From assembly GCA_036394315.1 (NCBI GenBank), contig DASWFI010000113.1, positions 1 through 29,932 of the forward strand: 29,932 bases of DNA, read 5' to 3'. The position numbers and the translations under genes were made by a program. The notes below the pieces were generated by a model that was not told the DNA's origin, did no database searches, and worked only from the letters and a program-made list of their open reading frames with translations. This DNA is from DASWFI01 sp036394315 (lineage in GTDB: Bacteria > Patescibacteriota > Doudnabacteria > UBA920 > O2-02-FULL-48-8). Below, one piece after another: positions 14,361 to 22,082 of the stretch; the first letter of the stretch is position 1, and each line of letters begins with the position of its first letter.

Positions 14361-14389
14361 TTGACGCCTTGAGTTAATTTCATTATACT
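14361..14389 (+). promoter_or_regulatory. Promoter of the type IV pilus operon
   Basis: TTGACG (14361-14366), a 17-nt spacer and TATACT (14384-14389). Transcription from about 14396 gives a leader of about 38 nt before pilM. Confidence 0.75.
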
Positions 14390-14433
14390 ACATCAGTAAG
14401 TTGACAATTGGATGAAACTCAAATCAAAGCAAA

Positions 14434-15474
14434 ATGTTATTTAGCAAACCAAAAAGCCAGCTTGGGGTGGATATTGGCTCGTCCAATATAAAAATCGCAC
14501 AGTTGCGCTCAAAAGATAATCAATTTGTGCTAGAAACTTATGGAATGGTAAATGTTTCTTATCAAATTGCTAATAAAGATGGTGCTTCGATTAAAGACAC
14601 GGCAAACTTACTTAAAAAATTAGTGGAAAAAGCCGGCGTCACCACGAATAAGGTAGTCGCTTCGCTTCCCAACAACTCAGTGTTTACTTCAGTCATCGAA
14701 ATGCCGAAATTACCGGAATCAGAACTGAAAGTGGCTGTGGAATTCGAAGCCAAGAAGTATGTGCCACTCCCTTTGCAGGAAGTAGCGCTTTCCTGGAGCA
14801 TTCTTGATGATAAAAAATCCAAAGTCGGAAACCCGGTAGCGGACAGTAGAGTAAAAGTCCTGCTGACAGCCGTACCCACGGTGGTTATAGATAACTATGT
14901 TAAAGTTTTCCAGATGGCAGGCCTGGAAGCAGATGCTTTAGAAATTGAAGCTTTGGCCCTGATCCGTTCTTTGATAGGAGAAGATTTGAATAATAATTTA
15001 CTGATCGATATCGGAGCCAAAAGTACCAGTGTGAACCTGGTAGACAGTGGTTACCTGCGGCTTTCGAAGAATTTAAATATCGGCGGAGACACTATTACCA
15101 CCGGTTTGGCCCAAAGTCTTTCTGTGAATTTCTCGAGGGCGGAACAGTTTAAAAAAGATTTTGGCCTAGCTTCCGGCACTGCTCAAATCCCGCAGGTTAT
15201 GCGCCCAATTTTAGATATTATTAAGAATGAAGCAGGTCAATTGATTAATTTGTTTGAAAGCCGGGGGCAGAAAATTGATAAAATAATCTTAACTGGCGGC
15301 GGATCCAAGTTACCAAGCTTAAGGGAATATCTTTCGACTTTAGGCAAGCCAGTCATAGCGGCCAATCCTTGGGCCCGGGTCAGTTATCCGGAAAAATTAA
15401 AGCCAGTTATCGAACCTTTGGGACTTAATCTCGCTGTGGCCATGGGATTGGCCATGAGACATTTAAATAGCTAA
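14434..15474 (+). CDS. pilM: Type IV pilus assembly protein PilM
   Basis: This is a 346-residue cytoplasmic actin-like (ASKHA) ATPase. The first phosphate loop reads LGVDIGSSNIKIAQL (near residue 6), the second LLIDIGAKSTSVNLV (about 189-203) and the adenosine loop ILTGGGSKLP (about 285-294). Length and motif order match PilM. PilM binds the cytoplasmic N-terminus of PilN and links the motor to the inner-membrane alignment complex. First gene of the pil operon, 2 nt before pilN. No Shine-Dalgarno site is evident. Confidence 0.96.
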   Translation: MLFSKPKSQLGVDIGSSNIKIAQLRSKDNQFVLETYGMVNVSYQIANKDGASIKDTANLLKKLVEKAGVTTNKVVASLPNNSVFTSVIEMPKLPESELKVAVEFEAKKYVPLPLQEVALSWSILDDKKSKVGNPVADSRVKVLLTAVPTVVIDNYVKVFQMAGLEADALEIEALALIRSLIGEDLNNNLLIDIGAKSTSVNLVDSGYLRLSKNLNIGGDTITTGLAQSLSVNFSRAEQFKKDFGLASGTAQIPQVMRPILDIIKNEAGQLINLFESRGQKIDKIILTGGGSKLPSLREYLSTLGKPVIAANPWARVSYPEKLKPVIEPLGLNLAVAMGLAMRHLNS

Positions 15475-15476
15475 AT

Positions 15477-16043
15477 ATGGCTGAAATAAACCTTCTCCAA
15501 AATCAATTAAAAGATACCACTCTCGTTGCCCGAAAACGCACACAGCTTGTAGTTGTGTTAGCTGCGTTAGTGTTGGTAGTACTCGTGGTTATAGCCCTGG
15601 GATTGTATTTTTTAACCCAAAAATTAAATACGCAAACCTCCGGACTTACTGCGGATAACGCCAAACTTCAGAGCCAGATCAATAATGGAGACAAGGAATT
15701 GACCGGAGCCAAAACTTATCAAGCTCAGCTGAGCAACCTTGATTTGTTGCTTAAAAACCATATCTCCATCACGCGGTTGTTGGAAGAGATGGGGAAATAT
15801 ACTTATCAAAGAGCTCAATTCCTTACTTTAGATGTCGATCAGCCTATTCGTAAAATTCATATGGAAGGGACGGTAGCGAATTACGAGGGCTTGGGCAAAT
15901 TATTACTCGGACTTTCCACTTCCCCTAATTTTAGTAATGTAAAATTGATTTCGATTATATCCGCAAACAGCACTAACACAAATAGTTACCGTTTTTCTAT
16001 TGATATGAATGCTGCACCAGGTTTATTTGTTAACAAACCTTAA
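15477..16043 (+). CDS. pilN: Type IV pilus assembly protein PilN
   Basis: This is a 188-residue protein. The short cytoplasmic N-terminus MAEINLLQNQ is the PilN signature that docks into PilM (INLLP-type). One membrane helix (about 24-47), a coiled-coil segment (about 50-90) and a small ferredoxin-like periplasmic or outside domain (about 100-185) follow, as in the PilN family. It forms a heterodimer with PilO. Low sequence conservation outside the first ten residues is normal for this family; operon position makes the call firm. Confidence 0.9.
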   Translation: MAEINLLQNQLKDTTLVARKRTQLVVVLAALVLVVLVVIALGLYFLTQKLNTQTSGLTADNAKLQSQINNGDKELTGAKTYQAQLSNLDLLLKNHISITRLLEEMGKYTYQRAQFLTLDVDQPIRKIHMEGTVANYEGLGKLLLGLSTSPNFSNVKLISIISANSTNTNSYRFSIDMNAAPGLFVNKP

Positions 16044-16048
16044 CTAAT

Positions 16049-16606
16049 ATGGCACAAAGTAGTTCAGCTAAATCCTATAGTTTACTTGCAGTTATCCTGA
16101 TTTTAGTCTGTATTGTTTTAGGCTACATGATTATGACCGGTTATTATCCCGGCTATACGCTCGCTCAAGGAAGAGTAGCCAATGCTTCAGCTGATAATGC
16201 GAGATTAAAAAAAGCTTTGGATTCTTCGGCGTCCTTTTTATCCACGTATCAAAACCAGAGCAAAAATTCTTCGCTGCTTAATCTTGCCTTACCTGTAAAA
16301 AATTCGGACATGGCCAATTTTGTTAGTAGTCTTTCAGGGCTAGCTACACAAAGCGGAATAACCCTTGCTAATTTACAGGTTACCTACAGTCCTGAAGTGG
16401 GGGTTGCGCAAAATTCTATTCGCACAGTAGATTTGAATATGATAGTTTCCGGTCCCTATTTATCCTTTAGAGATTTCATGACACGGCTGGAAGAGCATTT
16501 AAGAATAATTGATGTGAACAAAGTTACATTCAGCAATGCTTCCGGCGGGGCTGGGACTCCGGCTCTGCAGTATCAAGTCCACATGCGAACTTATTATCAA
16601 TACTAA
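16049..16606 (+). CDS. pilO: Type IV pilus assembly protein PilO
   Basis: This is a 185-residue protein with one N-terminal membrane helix (about 10-30), then a coiled-coil segment (about 40-70) and an alpha/beta domain (about 85-185) with GPYLSFRDFMTRLEEHLRIIDVNKV, a typical PilO segment (GPYxxfxxFLxxLE...). It pairs with PilN in the inner-membrane alignment complex. Starts 5 nt after pilN and ends 2 nt before a small PilP-position gene. Confidence 0.88.
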   Translation: MAQSSSAKSYSLLAVILILVCIVLGYMIMTGYYPGYTLAQGRVANASADNARLKKALDSSASFLSTYQNQSKNSSLLNLALPVKNSDMANFVSSLSGLATQSGITLANLQVTYSPEVGVAQNSIRTVDLNMIVSGPYLSFRDFMTRLEEHLRIIDVNKVTFSNASGGAGTPALQYQVHMRTYYQY

Positions 16607-16608
16607 AT

Positions 16609-16929
16609 ATGGACCCAAGACGTAAAAAAATTTACATAATACTTATCATTACCTGTTTCGTTTTGAGTGCAGGGATTTTGGGCTGGTCTTTTTTGAGCAC
16701 CCCTACAGTACGAACCCCTAACGTTAGCTTCCGTACGCCCAATTCTGTTTCGCCTACCGAAGCTTCGGGAAGTGCAACGGAGGGATTCCGCGCTCCTTCT
16801 GTTTTTCCTGTTACTCAAGAGTTTCATAGCGCGATTTTGGAATCTCCGGCTTTTAGAAAACTTCATCCTTATAGTGGGGTAAGTGTGGAAGGAGAGCTGG
16901 GAAGACCAGATCCATTTAGGAGTTACTAA
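16609..16929 (+). CDS. Small single-pass protein at the pilP position, GRPDPF motif
   Basis: This is a 106-residue protein with one membrane helix (about 9-29), a Pro/Ser/Thr-rich disordered stretch (about 32-68), a short helix (about 70-85) and the C-terminus ELGRPDPFRSY. Canonical PilP lipoproteins place a G-R/K-x-(D/N)PF motif near the end of the disordered segment that binds PilN/PilO, before a beta-domain that contacts the secretin. Here the protein stops right after that motif, with no beta-domain, which fits an organism without an outer-membrane secretin. The PilP-like assignment is inference from motif and gene order. It ends 4 nt before pilB. Confidence 0.82.
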   Translation: MDPRRKKIYIILIITCFVLSAGILGWSFLSTPTVRTPNVSFRTPNSVSPTEASGSATEGFRAPSVFPVTQEFHSAILESPAFRKLHPYSGVSVEGELGRPDPFRSY

Positions 16930-16933
16930 CAAT

Positions 16934-18703
16934 ATGGCTGAGACAGGCGTTTCCACCATCCAAAAAAAAACCTTAAGTTTTGAAGATTTTTTACTAGAAA
17001 AAAAGTTCATTACTAAGGAAAATTTAATCAAAGCTAGGGCAGAGTCCACCTCTTCTAATCGTAACCTTTTTGACTATATGGTTACGGAAAGATTTATTAC
17101 TGAAGAAGACTTGACGAAAGCTCGCGGCCTTTTTTTTAATCTGCCCTATATCGATTTGCGGAATAAGACAATTTCGAAAGAACTGATGGAAGTTGTGTCG
17201 CGACCCACGGTTATAACTTACAAATTTCTTCCATTTGAACTGGCAGATAATGTTTTAAAAGTAGCGCTGACTGATCCTTCGGATTTGAGCGCTTTGGAAG
17301 CCTTGGAGTTTTTAGGTCAGAAAAATCGTTTTCGGATTGAACTTTATATCACTTCGTATGCCAGCTTCCAAAACGCTTCCAGCCGGGCGGCGAATATCAC
17401 CAAGGAAGTGACGCAGGCTCTACAGGAAGTGGTGGAAAAAGAGAAAGCAGAGGAGCAAAAAAAGCAGCAGATCAAACCCTCGGCCTTCATCGATCAGAAA
17501 CTTACCGCGGAAGCTCCTATCTCGAAGATAGTTGACGTGGTTATCCGCCATGCCATCGAAGCCAGATCCTCGGACATTCATATTGAACCTTCAGAAGAAG
17601 ATTTGCGGGTGCGCTATCGGATTGACGGCGTATTGCATAGTTCTCTAATTCTGCCTAAAACTGTTCATTCCGCCATAGTTTCTAGGATTAAAATTTTATC
17701 CAATTTAAAAATTGATGAACAGAGGCTGCCGCAAGATGGCCGTTTTCATATCAATCTGGAGAGCAAGCCCATAGATTTTCGTGTTTCGACTTTTCCCACT
17801 GTGGTCGGAGAAAAAGTCGTGTTGCGTATCTTGGACAAATCAACAGGCGCACCGACGTTAGATGAATTGGGAATCAGCGGCAGGCGTCTGGACGCAGTCA
17901 AGGAGTCAATCGTAAAACCCCACGGCATGTTTTTGATGACCGGTCCCACCGGTAGCGGAAAATCCACAACGCTTTATTCAATCTTGAGCATTTTGAATAA
18001 ACCAGGGGTAAATATTGTAACTTTGGAAGATCCGGTGGAATATTTTATCGACGGTGTCAATCAAGCCCAGATCAGGCCGGAGATCGGCCTGACCTTTGCT
18101 TCGGGACTGCGTTCCATATTGCGGCAGGATCCGAATATCATCATGGTCGGGGAAATTCGCGACCGGGAAACGGCGGAGCTGGCTGTGAACTCGGCCTTAA
18201 CCGGACATTTGGTATTTTCTACGCTGCATACTAACAGCGCGGTGGGCGCAATTCCACGCTTGATCGACATGGGTATTGAGCCATTTTTGCTCACGGCTTC
18301 GTTAAATTTGGTGGCAGCCCAGCGCTTGGTGCGCAAAGTCTGTGATAAGTGCCGGACACAGGCGAAACCCACGGAAGCGATAGAAAAAGTTATTCGGGAA
18401 CAGATGGCCGGGGTGGACCCGGAGGAGCTGAAGGGTATAGATATGAAAAATATCAAAGTTTTTGTCGGTCGCGGCTGTCCAGTGTGTGGTAATACCGGCT
18501 ATAAAGGCCGCGTCGGCATTTATGAAACTTTGGTTATCTCTAAAAAAATTCAGGACTTAGTGACTGACCGCCAGCCAGCTATTAAAATTCAGGAGTATGC
18601 TATCAAGGAAGAGAAACTTATTCTGATGCAGCAAGATGGAATAATAAAGTCTTTGCAAGGATTAACGACCGTGGAAGAAGTTATACGTGTTACTAAGGAA
18701 TAA
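16934..18703 (+). CDS. pilB: Type IV pilus extension ATPase PilB
   Basis: This is a 589-residue protein from the ATG at 16934; an in-frame start at 16883 would overlap the upstream gene by 47 nt and adds no conserved sequence. An N-terminal MshEN-type domain spans about 13-155. The N2 domain (about 195-300) and the RecA-like ATPase domain (about 305-589) follow. Walker A is GPTGSGKST (337-345), the Asp box is VTLEDPVEY, Walker B is IIMVGEIRD (402-410) and the His box is LVFSTLHTNSA. Cys470, Cys473, Cys515 and Cys518 form the four-Cys zinc site typical of PilB/GspE. It powers pilin polymerisation at the inner membrane with PilC and PilM. Confidence 0.97.
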   Translation: MAETGVSTIQKKTLSFEDFLLEKKFITKENLIKARAESTSSNRNLFDYMVTERFITEEDLTKARGLFFNLPYIDLRNKTISKELMEVVSRPTVITYKFLPFELADNVLKVALTDPSDLSALEALEFLGQKNRFRIELYITSYASFQNASSRAANITKEVTQALQEVVEKEKAEEQKKQQIKPSAFIDQKLTAEAPISKIVDVVIRHAIEARSSDIHIEPSEEDLRVRYRIDGVLHSSLILPKTVHSAIVSRIKILSNLKIDEQRLPQDGRFHINLESKPIDFRVSTFPTVVGEKVVLRILDKSTGAPTLDELGISGRRLDAVKESIVKPHGMFLMTGPTGSGKSTTLYSILSILNKPGVNIVTLEDPVEYFIDGVNQAQIRPEIGLTFASGLRSILRQDPNIIMVGEIRDRETAELAVNSALTGHLVFSTLHTNSAVGAIPRLIDMGIEPFLLTASLNLVAAQRLVRKVCDKCRTQAKPTEAIEKVIREQMAGVDPEELKGIDMKNIKVFVGRGCPVCGNTGYKGRVGIYETLVISKKIQDLVTDRQPAIKIQEYAIKEEKLILMQQDGIIKSLQGLTTVEEVIRVTKE

Positions 18704-18708
18704 AGATT

Positions 18709-19089
18709 ATGATCCGAATTTTATTTGCTCATCCAGATCAAAAATTGTCGCAAATCTACACCCGGCGGATTCAGGACCATTTTTCAGTTGATTCAGCCCG
18801 CGATGGGTTAACCGCTCTGCGCCGATTAAAGATCCAGCGTCCGGCTTTGGTGATCAGTGATTATCATTTGCCGATCTTATCCGGGATATCACTATTGAGG
18901 TTCATAAGAAACAATCAGGAGTTCAGTATGATTCCGTTTATCTTTTTATCGAATCATGACGATAACACTCAAGCCTTAAGCTTGGGCGCGAATGACTGGC
19001 TGGATATTAAATCAGCTTACCCGGAATTTTTACTAGACCGTATTTATCATCATTTAAAAACCAACAAGCATGCCCTACAAATCCACTGA
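18709..19089 (+). CDS. Single-domain response regulator (receiver only)
   Basis: This 126-residue protein is one CheY-like receiver domain with no output domain. The phospho-acceptor is Asp51 in LVISDYHLP, the switch Ser is Ser81 (FIFLSN) and the conserved Lys is Lys101 (LDIKSA). The acidic pair near the N-terminus is reduced to one Asp (HPDQ, Asp10), which may weaken Mg2+ binding. It lies between pilB and pilT, 5 nt after pilB and overlapping pilT by 20 nt, so it is made with the motors and probably controls extension against retraction. No histidine kinase is present in the window. Confidence 0.9.
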   Translation: MIRILFAHPDQKLSQIYTRRIQDHFSVDSARDGLTALRRLKIQRPALVISDYHLPILSGISLLRFIRNNQEFSMIPFIFLSNHDDNTQALSLGANDWLDIKSAYPEFLLDRIYHHLKTNKHALQIH

Positions 19090-20149
19090 ACTTGAAGTAA
19101 ACAAGCTTTTGATGTACATGCTGCAGCGCGGTGCTTCAGATCTGCATTTGATTGCCGGCAAACCACCGACTATCCGTGTGGATAGCGACTTAATCGAATT
19201 AAAAGATCATGAAGTTCTTTCCGGGAATTCCATCGCCACCATGGTTGATGTTTTACTGGAGACGGATGAAAAAAGAAAAGAATTGCGCGACAATCGTGAA
19301 TTGGACTTTTCTTTCTCCTTTAAAGATAATATCCGATTCCGTGTCAATGCTTATTACCAAAAAGGCTTTGTTTCTGCCGCACTTCGTCTAATCCCGAATA
19401 AAATCAAGACGGTGGAAGAATTAAGTTTGCCGCCGCAACTTAAAAATTTAATCAACTATAAACAAGGGTTGATTTTGGTTGTGGGACCCACCGGGCACGG
19501 GAAATCCACGACCCAGGCTTCTCTGATTGACCTCATAAACCATACCCGTGCGGAAAACATCGTGACCATCGAAGATCCGGTGGAGTATGTGTACTTACAG
19601 GATAAATCATTGATCAACCAAAGAGAGGTCGGGTCGGATACCTGGGCTTTTGACAAGGCCCTGCGCTCAGTGCTTCGGGAAGACGCGGACGTGGTCTTGG
19701 TCGGTGAAATGCGCGATTTAGAATCCATATCCACCACTATCACTGTGGCCGAAACCGGGCACTTGGTGTTTGCCACGTTGCATACGAATAATGCCTCCCA
19801 GACCGTGGATCGTATTATTGATGTTTTTCCCTCCCACCAGCAGAATCAGATCAGGAGCCAGTTGGCGAATATTTTAATTTGCGTGGTCTCTCAAAGACTG
19901 CTGCCGAAAATCGGCGGGGGACGGATACCTGCGATTGAAATCATGATGAACAACAATGCCGTGTCGAACGTTATCCGCGAGAATAAAACCTATGAACTGC
20001 CGAATATTATTCATACTTCCCAGACAGGAGGAATGATTGCGCTGGATCATAGCTTAGCTCAGCTAGTAAGGAATAATTTGGTAAGATTGGAAGATGTCAC
20101 TATGTATGTCACAGATCAGGATTTATTCCAAGGATTACTAAGAAGATAA
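19070..20149 (+). CDS. pilT: Type IV pilus retraction ATPase PilT
   Basis: This is a 359-residue protein with an N-terminal PAS-like domain (GASDLHLIAGKPPTIRV, about 21-37) and a RecA-like ATPase core. Walker A is GPTGHGKST (139-147), with His where most PilT proteins have Ser. The Asp box is VTIEDPVEY and Walker B is VVLVGEMRD. The His box LVFATLHTNNA is also present. The C-terminal AVSNVIREN segment corresponds to the AIRNLIRE motif needed for retraction, followed by GGMIALDHSLAQLV. It depolymerises the pilus for twitching or DNA uptake. Its start lies inside the receiver gene (20-nt overlap), giving translational coupling. Confidence 0.96.
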   Translation: MPYKSTELEVNKLLMYMLQRGASDLHLIAGKPPTIRVDSDLIELKDHEVLSGNSIATMVDVLLETDEKRKELRDNRELDFSFSFKDNIRFRVNAYYQKGFVSAALRLIPNKIKTVEELSLPPQLKNLINYKQGLILVVGPTGHGKSTTQASLIDLINHTRAENIVTIEDPVEYVYLQDKSLINQREVGSDTWAFDKALRSVLREDADVVLVGEMRDLESISTTITVAETGHLVFATLHTNNASQTVDRIIDVFPSHQQNQIRSQLANILICVVSQRLLPKIGGGRIPAIEIMMNNNAVSNVIRENKTYELPNIIHTSQTGGMIALDHSLAQLVRNNLVRLEDVTMYVTDQDLFQGLLRR

Positions 20150-20187
20150 GCAATCTCAATAGATTAGGATAGCGATTAATTAAGCAT

Positions 20188-20193
20188 TATACT
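20188..20193 (+). promoter_or_regulatory. -10 element before pilC, leaderless geometry
   Basis: TATACT whose last base is 7 nt before the pilC ATG at 20200. The -35 region is poor (TTAGGA-like). It could supply extra pilC and pilin transcription within the operon. Confidence 0.45.
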
Positions 20194-20199
20194 TAGCGT

Positions 20200-21402
20200 A
20201 TGGAATTTGTATATCAAGCCAGAGACGATCAAGGGCAACTGCGGAGCGGCACCGTAGAGGCAAACAATGAGGCCACAGCTTTCGATGTGTTGAGAACGCA
20301 TGGGTTGATCGTGATCAAAATCATGCCTTACAGCAAGGTCAATATTCTTCAAAGGATCAAGCTTTTTGAGCGTGTTCCTTTGAAAGATATAGTGATGTTT
20401 TCCCGGCAACTGGCCACGCTGATCAATGCCAAAGTCCCGATTATTCAGGCTTTGCGGATTTTAGAAGCTCAGGTATCTTCCGATAAGCTTAAGTCCACCA
20501 TCAATGAAATTGCCCAGCGCGTGGAGTCGGGGGAGAGTTTATCTTCCGCCATAGCAGCGTACCCACGAATTTTTTCTGAGTTGTATGTCAATTTACTCCG
20601 GGCCGGAGAGCTGGCCGGGACCATGGATGAATCGCTTAATTACCTGGCCGTACAGTTGGAAAAAGATTACGATCTTAGATCGAAAGTTATCGGCGCTTTG
20701 ACTTATCCGGCTTTTATCGTTGTAGCTTTGTTTATCGTCGGATTTCTTATGTTCCTATATGTCTTGCCGCCCTTAGTAGGCGTGCTGCAGGAATCAAATG
20801 TCGCTTTGCCCATCACCACCAAGGCTTTAATTTTTACTACCAATTTTATGCGAGGGTATTGGTGGGTGGTAATTTTGATCGTAGTTGGTTCGGTCACAGG
20901 TTTAACTTATTATTCCCGTACTGTCGGGGGGCGTTATGTCATTGATACTATAAAAATCAAAAGTCCTGTCGTGGGGCCGTTATTCCAAAAAATCTATATG
21001 GCCAGATTTGCCCGAAATCTTTCCACTCTTATCGCCGGCGGAATTCCCATCGTGAAAGCATTGGATGCAGTGGCGGATATAGTCGGAAATGTGGTTTATA
21101 AGGAAATTATCATCAATGCCTCCACCCAGGTGCGAAATGGCAAAAGTATCGCTTCCGCCCTGACAGTGCGCTCTGAATTCCCTCCCATAGTCGCCCAAAT
21201 GACTCAGATCGGGGAGACTACAGGGCGTTTGCAGGAGATTTTAGAGAAGCTGGCCAACTTTTATGAGAAGGAAGTGGAAGGGGTGCTTAAGATTTTGACA
21301 ACCCTCCTGGAACCCATCATTATGATGCTTTTAGGGCTGGCAGTGGCGGTCATGGTTGCAGGAATTTTATTGCCGATATATAATTTAGCTAGTGCAGCAT
21401 AG
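20200..21402 (+). CDS. pilC: Type IV pilus inner-membrane platform protein PilC
   Basis: This is a 400-residue protein of the GspF/PilC family. A short N-terminal domain (MEFVYQARDDQGQLRSGTVEA) is followed by two repeated GspF domains (about 60-185 and 265-390), each with the typical FSRQLATLINAKVPIIQAL or FARNLSTLIAGGIPIVKAL start and GESLSSAI or GKSIASAL segment. Three membrane helices lie near 165-190, 220-240 and 370-395. It is the platform on which PilB adds and PilT removes pilins. A 50-nt gap separates it from pilT, containing a possible internal promoter. Confidence 0.96.
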   Translation: MEFVYQARDDQGQLRSGTVEANNEATAFDVLRTHGLIVIKIMPYSKVNILQRIKLFERVPLKDIVMFSRQLATLINAKVPIIQALRILEAQVSSDKLKSTINEIAQRVESGESLSSAIAAYPRIFSELYVNLLRAGELAGTMDESLNYLAVQLEKDYDLRSKVIGALTYPAFIVVALFIVGFLMFLYVLPPLVGVLQESNVALPITTKALIFTTNFMRGYWWVVILIVVGSVTGLTYYSRTVGGRYVIDTIKIKSPVVGPLFQKIYMARFARNLSTLIAGGIPIVKALDAVADIVGNVVYKEIIINASTQVRNGKSIASALTVRSEFPPIVAQMTQIGETTGRLQEILEKLANFYEKEVEGVLKILTTLLEPIIMMLLGLAVAVMVAGILLPIYNLASAA

Positions 21403-21512
21403 TCGAAATGATATCAAAAATTAAACCTGGCAGAACCTAAGTAGTACCTAAGGAGACGGCTTTCAAAGGCGCCTTGTTTTCTTATGTCGGCTTAGATTTT
21501 TCCAAGCACACG

Positions 21513-21523
21513 AAAGGGGGTGA
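21513..21523 (+). promoter_or_regulatory. Strong Shine-Dalgarno site of the major pilin
   Basis: AAAGGGGGTGA lies just before the ATG at 21528, with 7 nt between the G-run and ATG. It matches the anti-SD AAAGGAGGTGA at ten of eleven positions (one G for A). Neighbouring pil genes have no comparable site, so it fixes the start at 21528 and suggests high translation. Confidence 0.85.
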
Positions 21524-21527
21524 ATTT

Positions 21528-21974
21528 ATGAGGAACATATTAAATCGCGATCAAAAAGGTTTTACCTTGATCGAACTTTTGGTGGTTATTGCCATCATTG
21601 GTATTTTAGCCGCTGTAGTTTTGGTTTCTCTGAACTCAGCTCGAGCTAAATCTAGAGACGCCAGACGTTTGGCGGATATGAGACAAGTAATGACTGCGTT
21701 GGAACTTTATTATAATGACAACGGCGGTTATCCTACTGCAGTAAGCGGTGTGCCCGGCACTGCTAGTGGCAGCCCAAACTTCAGCACTTACCTGGCCGCC
21801 TATCCGAACCCGCCAACACCAGGATGCACTACGAATGCTTATACCTTCACCAATACTGGCACTACTGGTACTTCTTACAAAGAATCTACCTATCAGCTCA
21901 CTTTCTGTTTGGAAGGTGCAGCCGGCGGATTTTCAGCAGGTACCCATACCGCTTCTCCGGCAGGTTTGAACTAG
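21528..21974 (+). CDS. Major type IV pilin
   Basis: This is a 148-residue prepilin from the ATG at 21528, chosen over an in-frame start at 21474 because of the strong ribosome site. The leader MRNILNRDQKG is cut after Gly11, giving FTLIELLVVIAIIGILAAV with Glu at +5. The helix continues with SLNSARAKSRDARRLADMRQVMTALELYYNDNGGYP, a GspG-like pattern. The C-terminal part holds two Cys (PGCTT and TFCLEG) that could close a disulfide loop, and ends GTHTASPAGLN. The strong ribosome site and the place next to pilC suggest that it is the most abundant subunit. Confidence 0.93.
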   Translation: MRNILNRDQKGFTLIELLVVIAIIGILAAVVLVSLNSARAKSRDARRLADMRQVMTALELYYNDNGGYPTAVSGVPGTASGSPNFSTYLAAYPNPPTPGCTTNAYTFTNTGTTGTSYKESTYQLTFCLEGAAGGFSAGTHTASPAGLN

Positions 21975-21980
21975 TAAAAA

Positions 21981-22024
21981 ATATCCAGCACTCATCTGCC
22001 AGTGGGGCGGATAGTGCTGGGTAT
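21981..22024 (+). promoter_or_regulatory. Long stable hairpin after the major pilin gene
   Basis: ATATCCAGCACT (21981-21992) pairs with AGTGCTGGGTAT (22013-22024), 12 bp with one G-U. A further 7-bp stem (ATCTGCC with GGCGGAT) continues inside after a one-base bulge. No T-run follows, so it is more likely a 3' stability or processing element than a simple terminator. Confidence 0.7.
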
Positions 22025-22082
22025 GCCTAAGCAGCTAACAGCGAGGTATTAGAAGAATTTTTTGGCTATTTAGGTATATTAA

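Noticed and set aside
16883..16933. Upstream start of PilB giving 17 extra residues
   Set aside because: It overlaps the coding end of the PilP-like gene by 47 nt and adds nothing conserved; the ATG at 16934 follows the stop by 4 nt.
21463..21476. AAGGCGCCTT palindrome with a following T-run as a terminator before the pilin gene
   Set aside because: The palindrome leaves no room for a loop, so the RNA cannot form a good hairpin, and the T-run is short.
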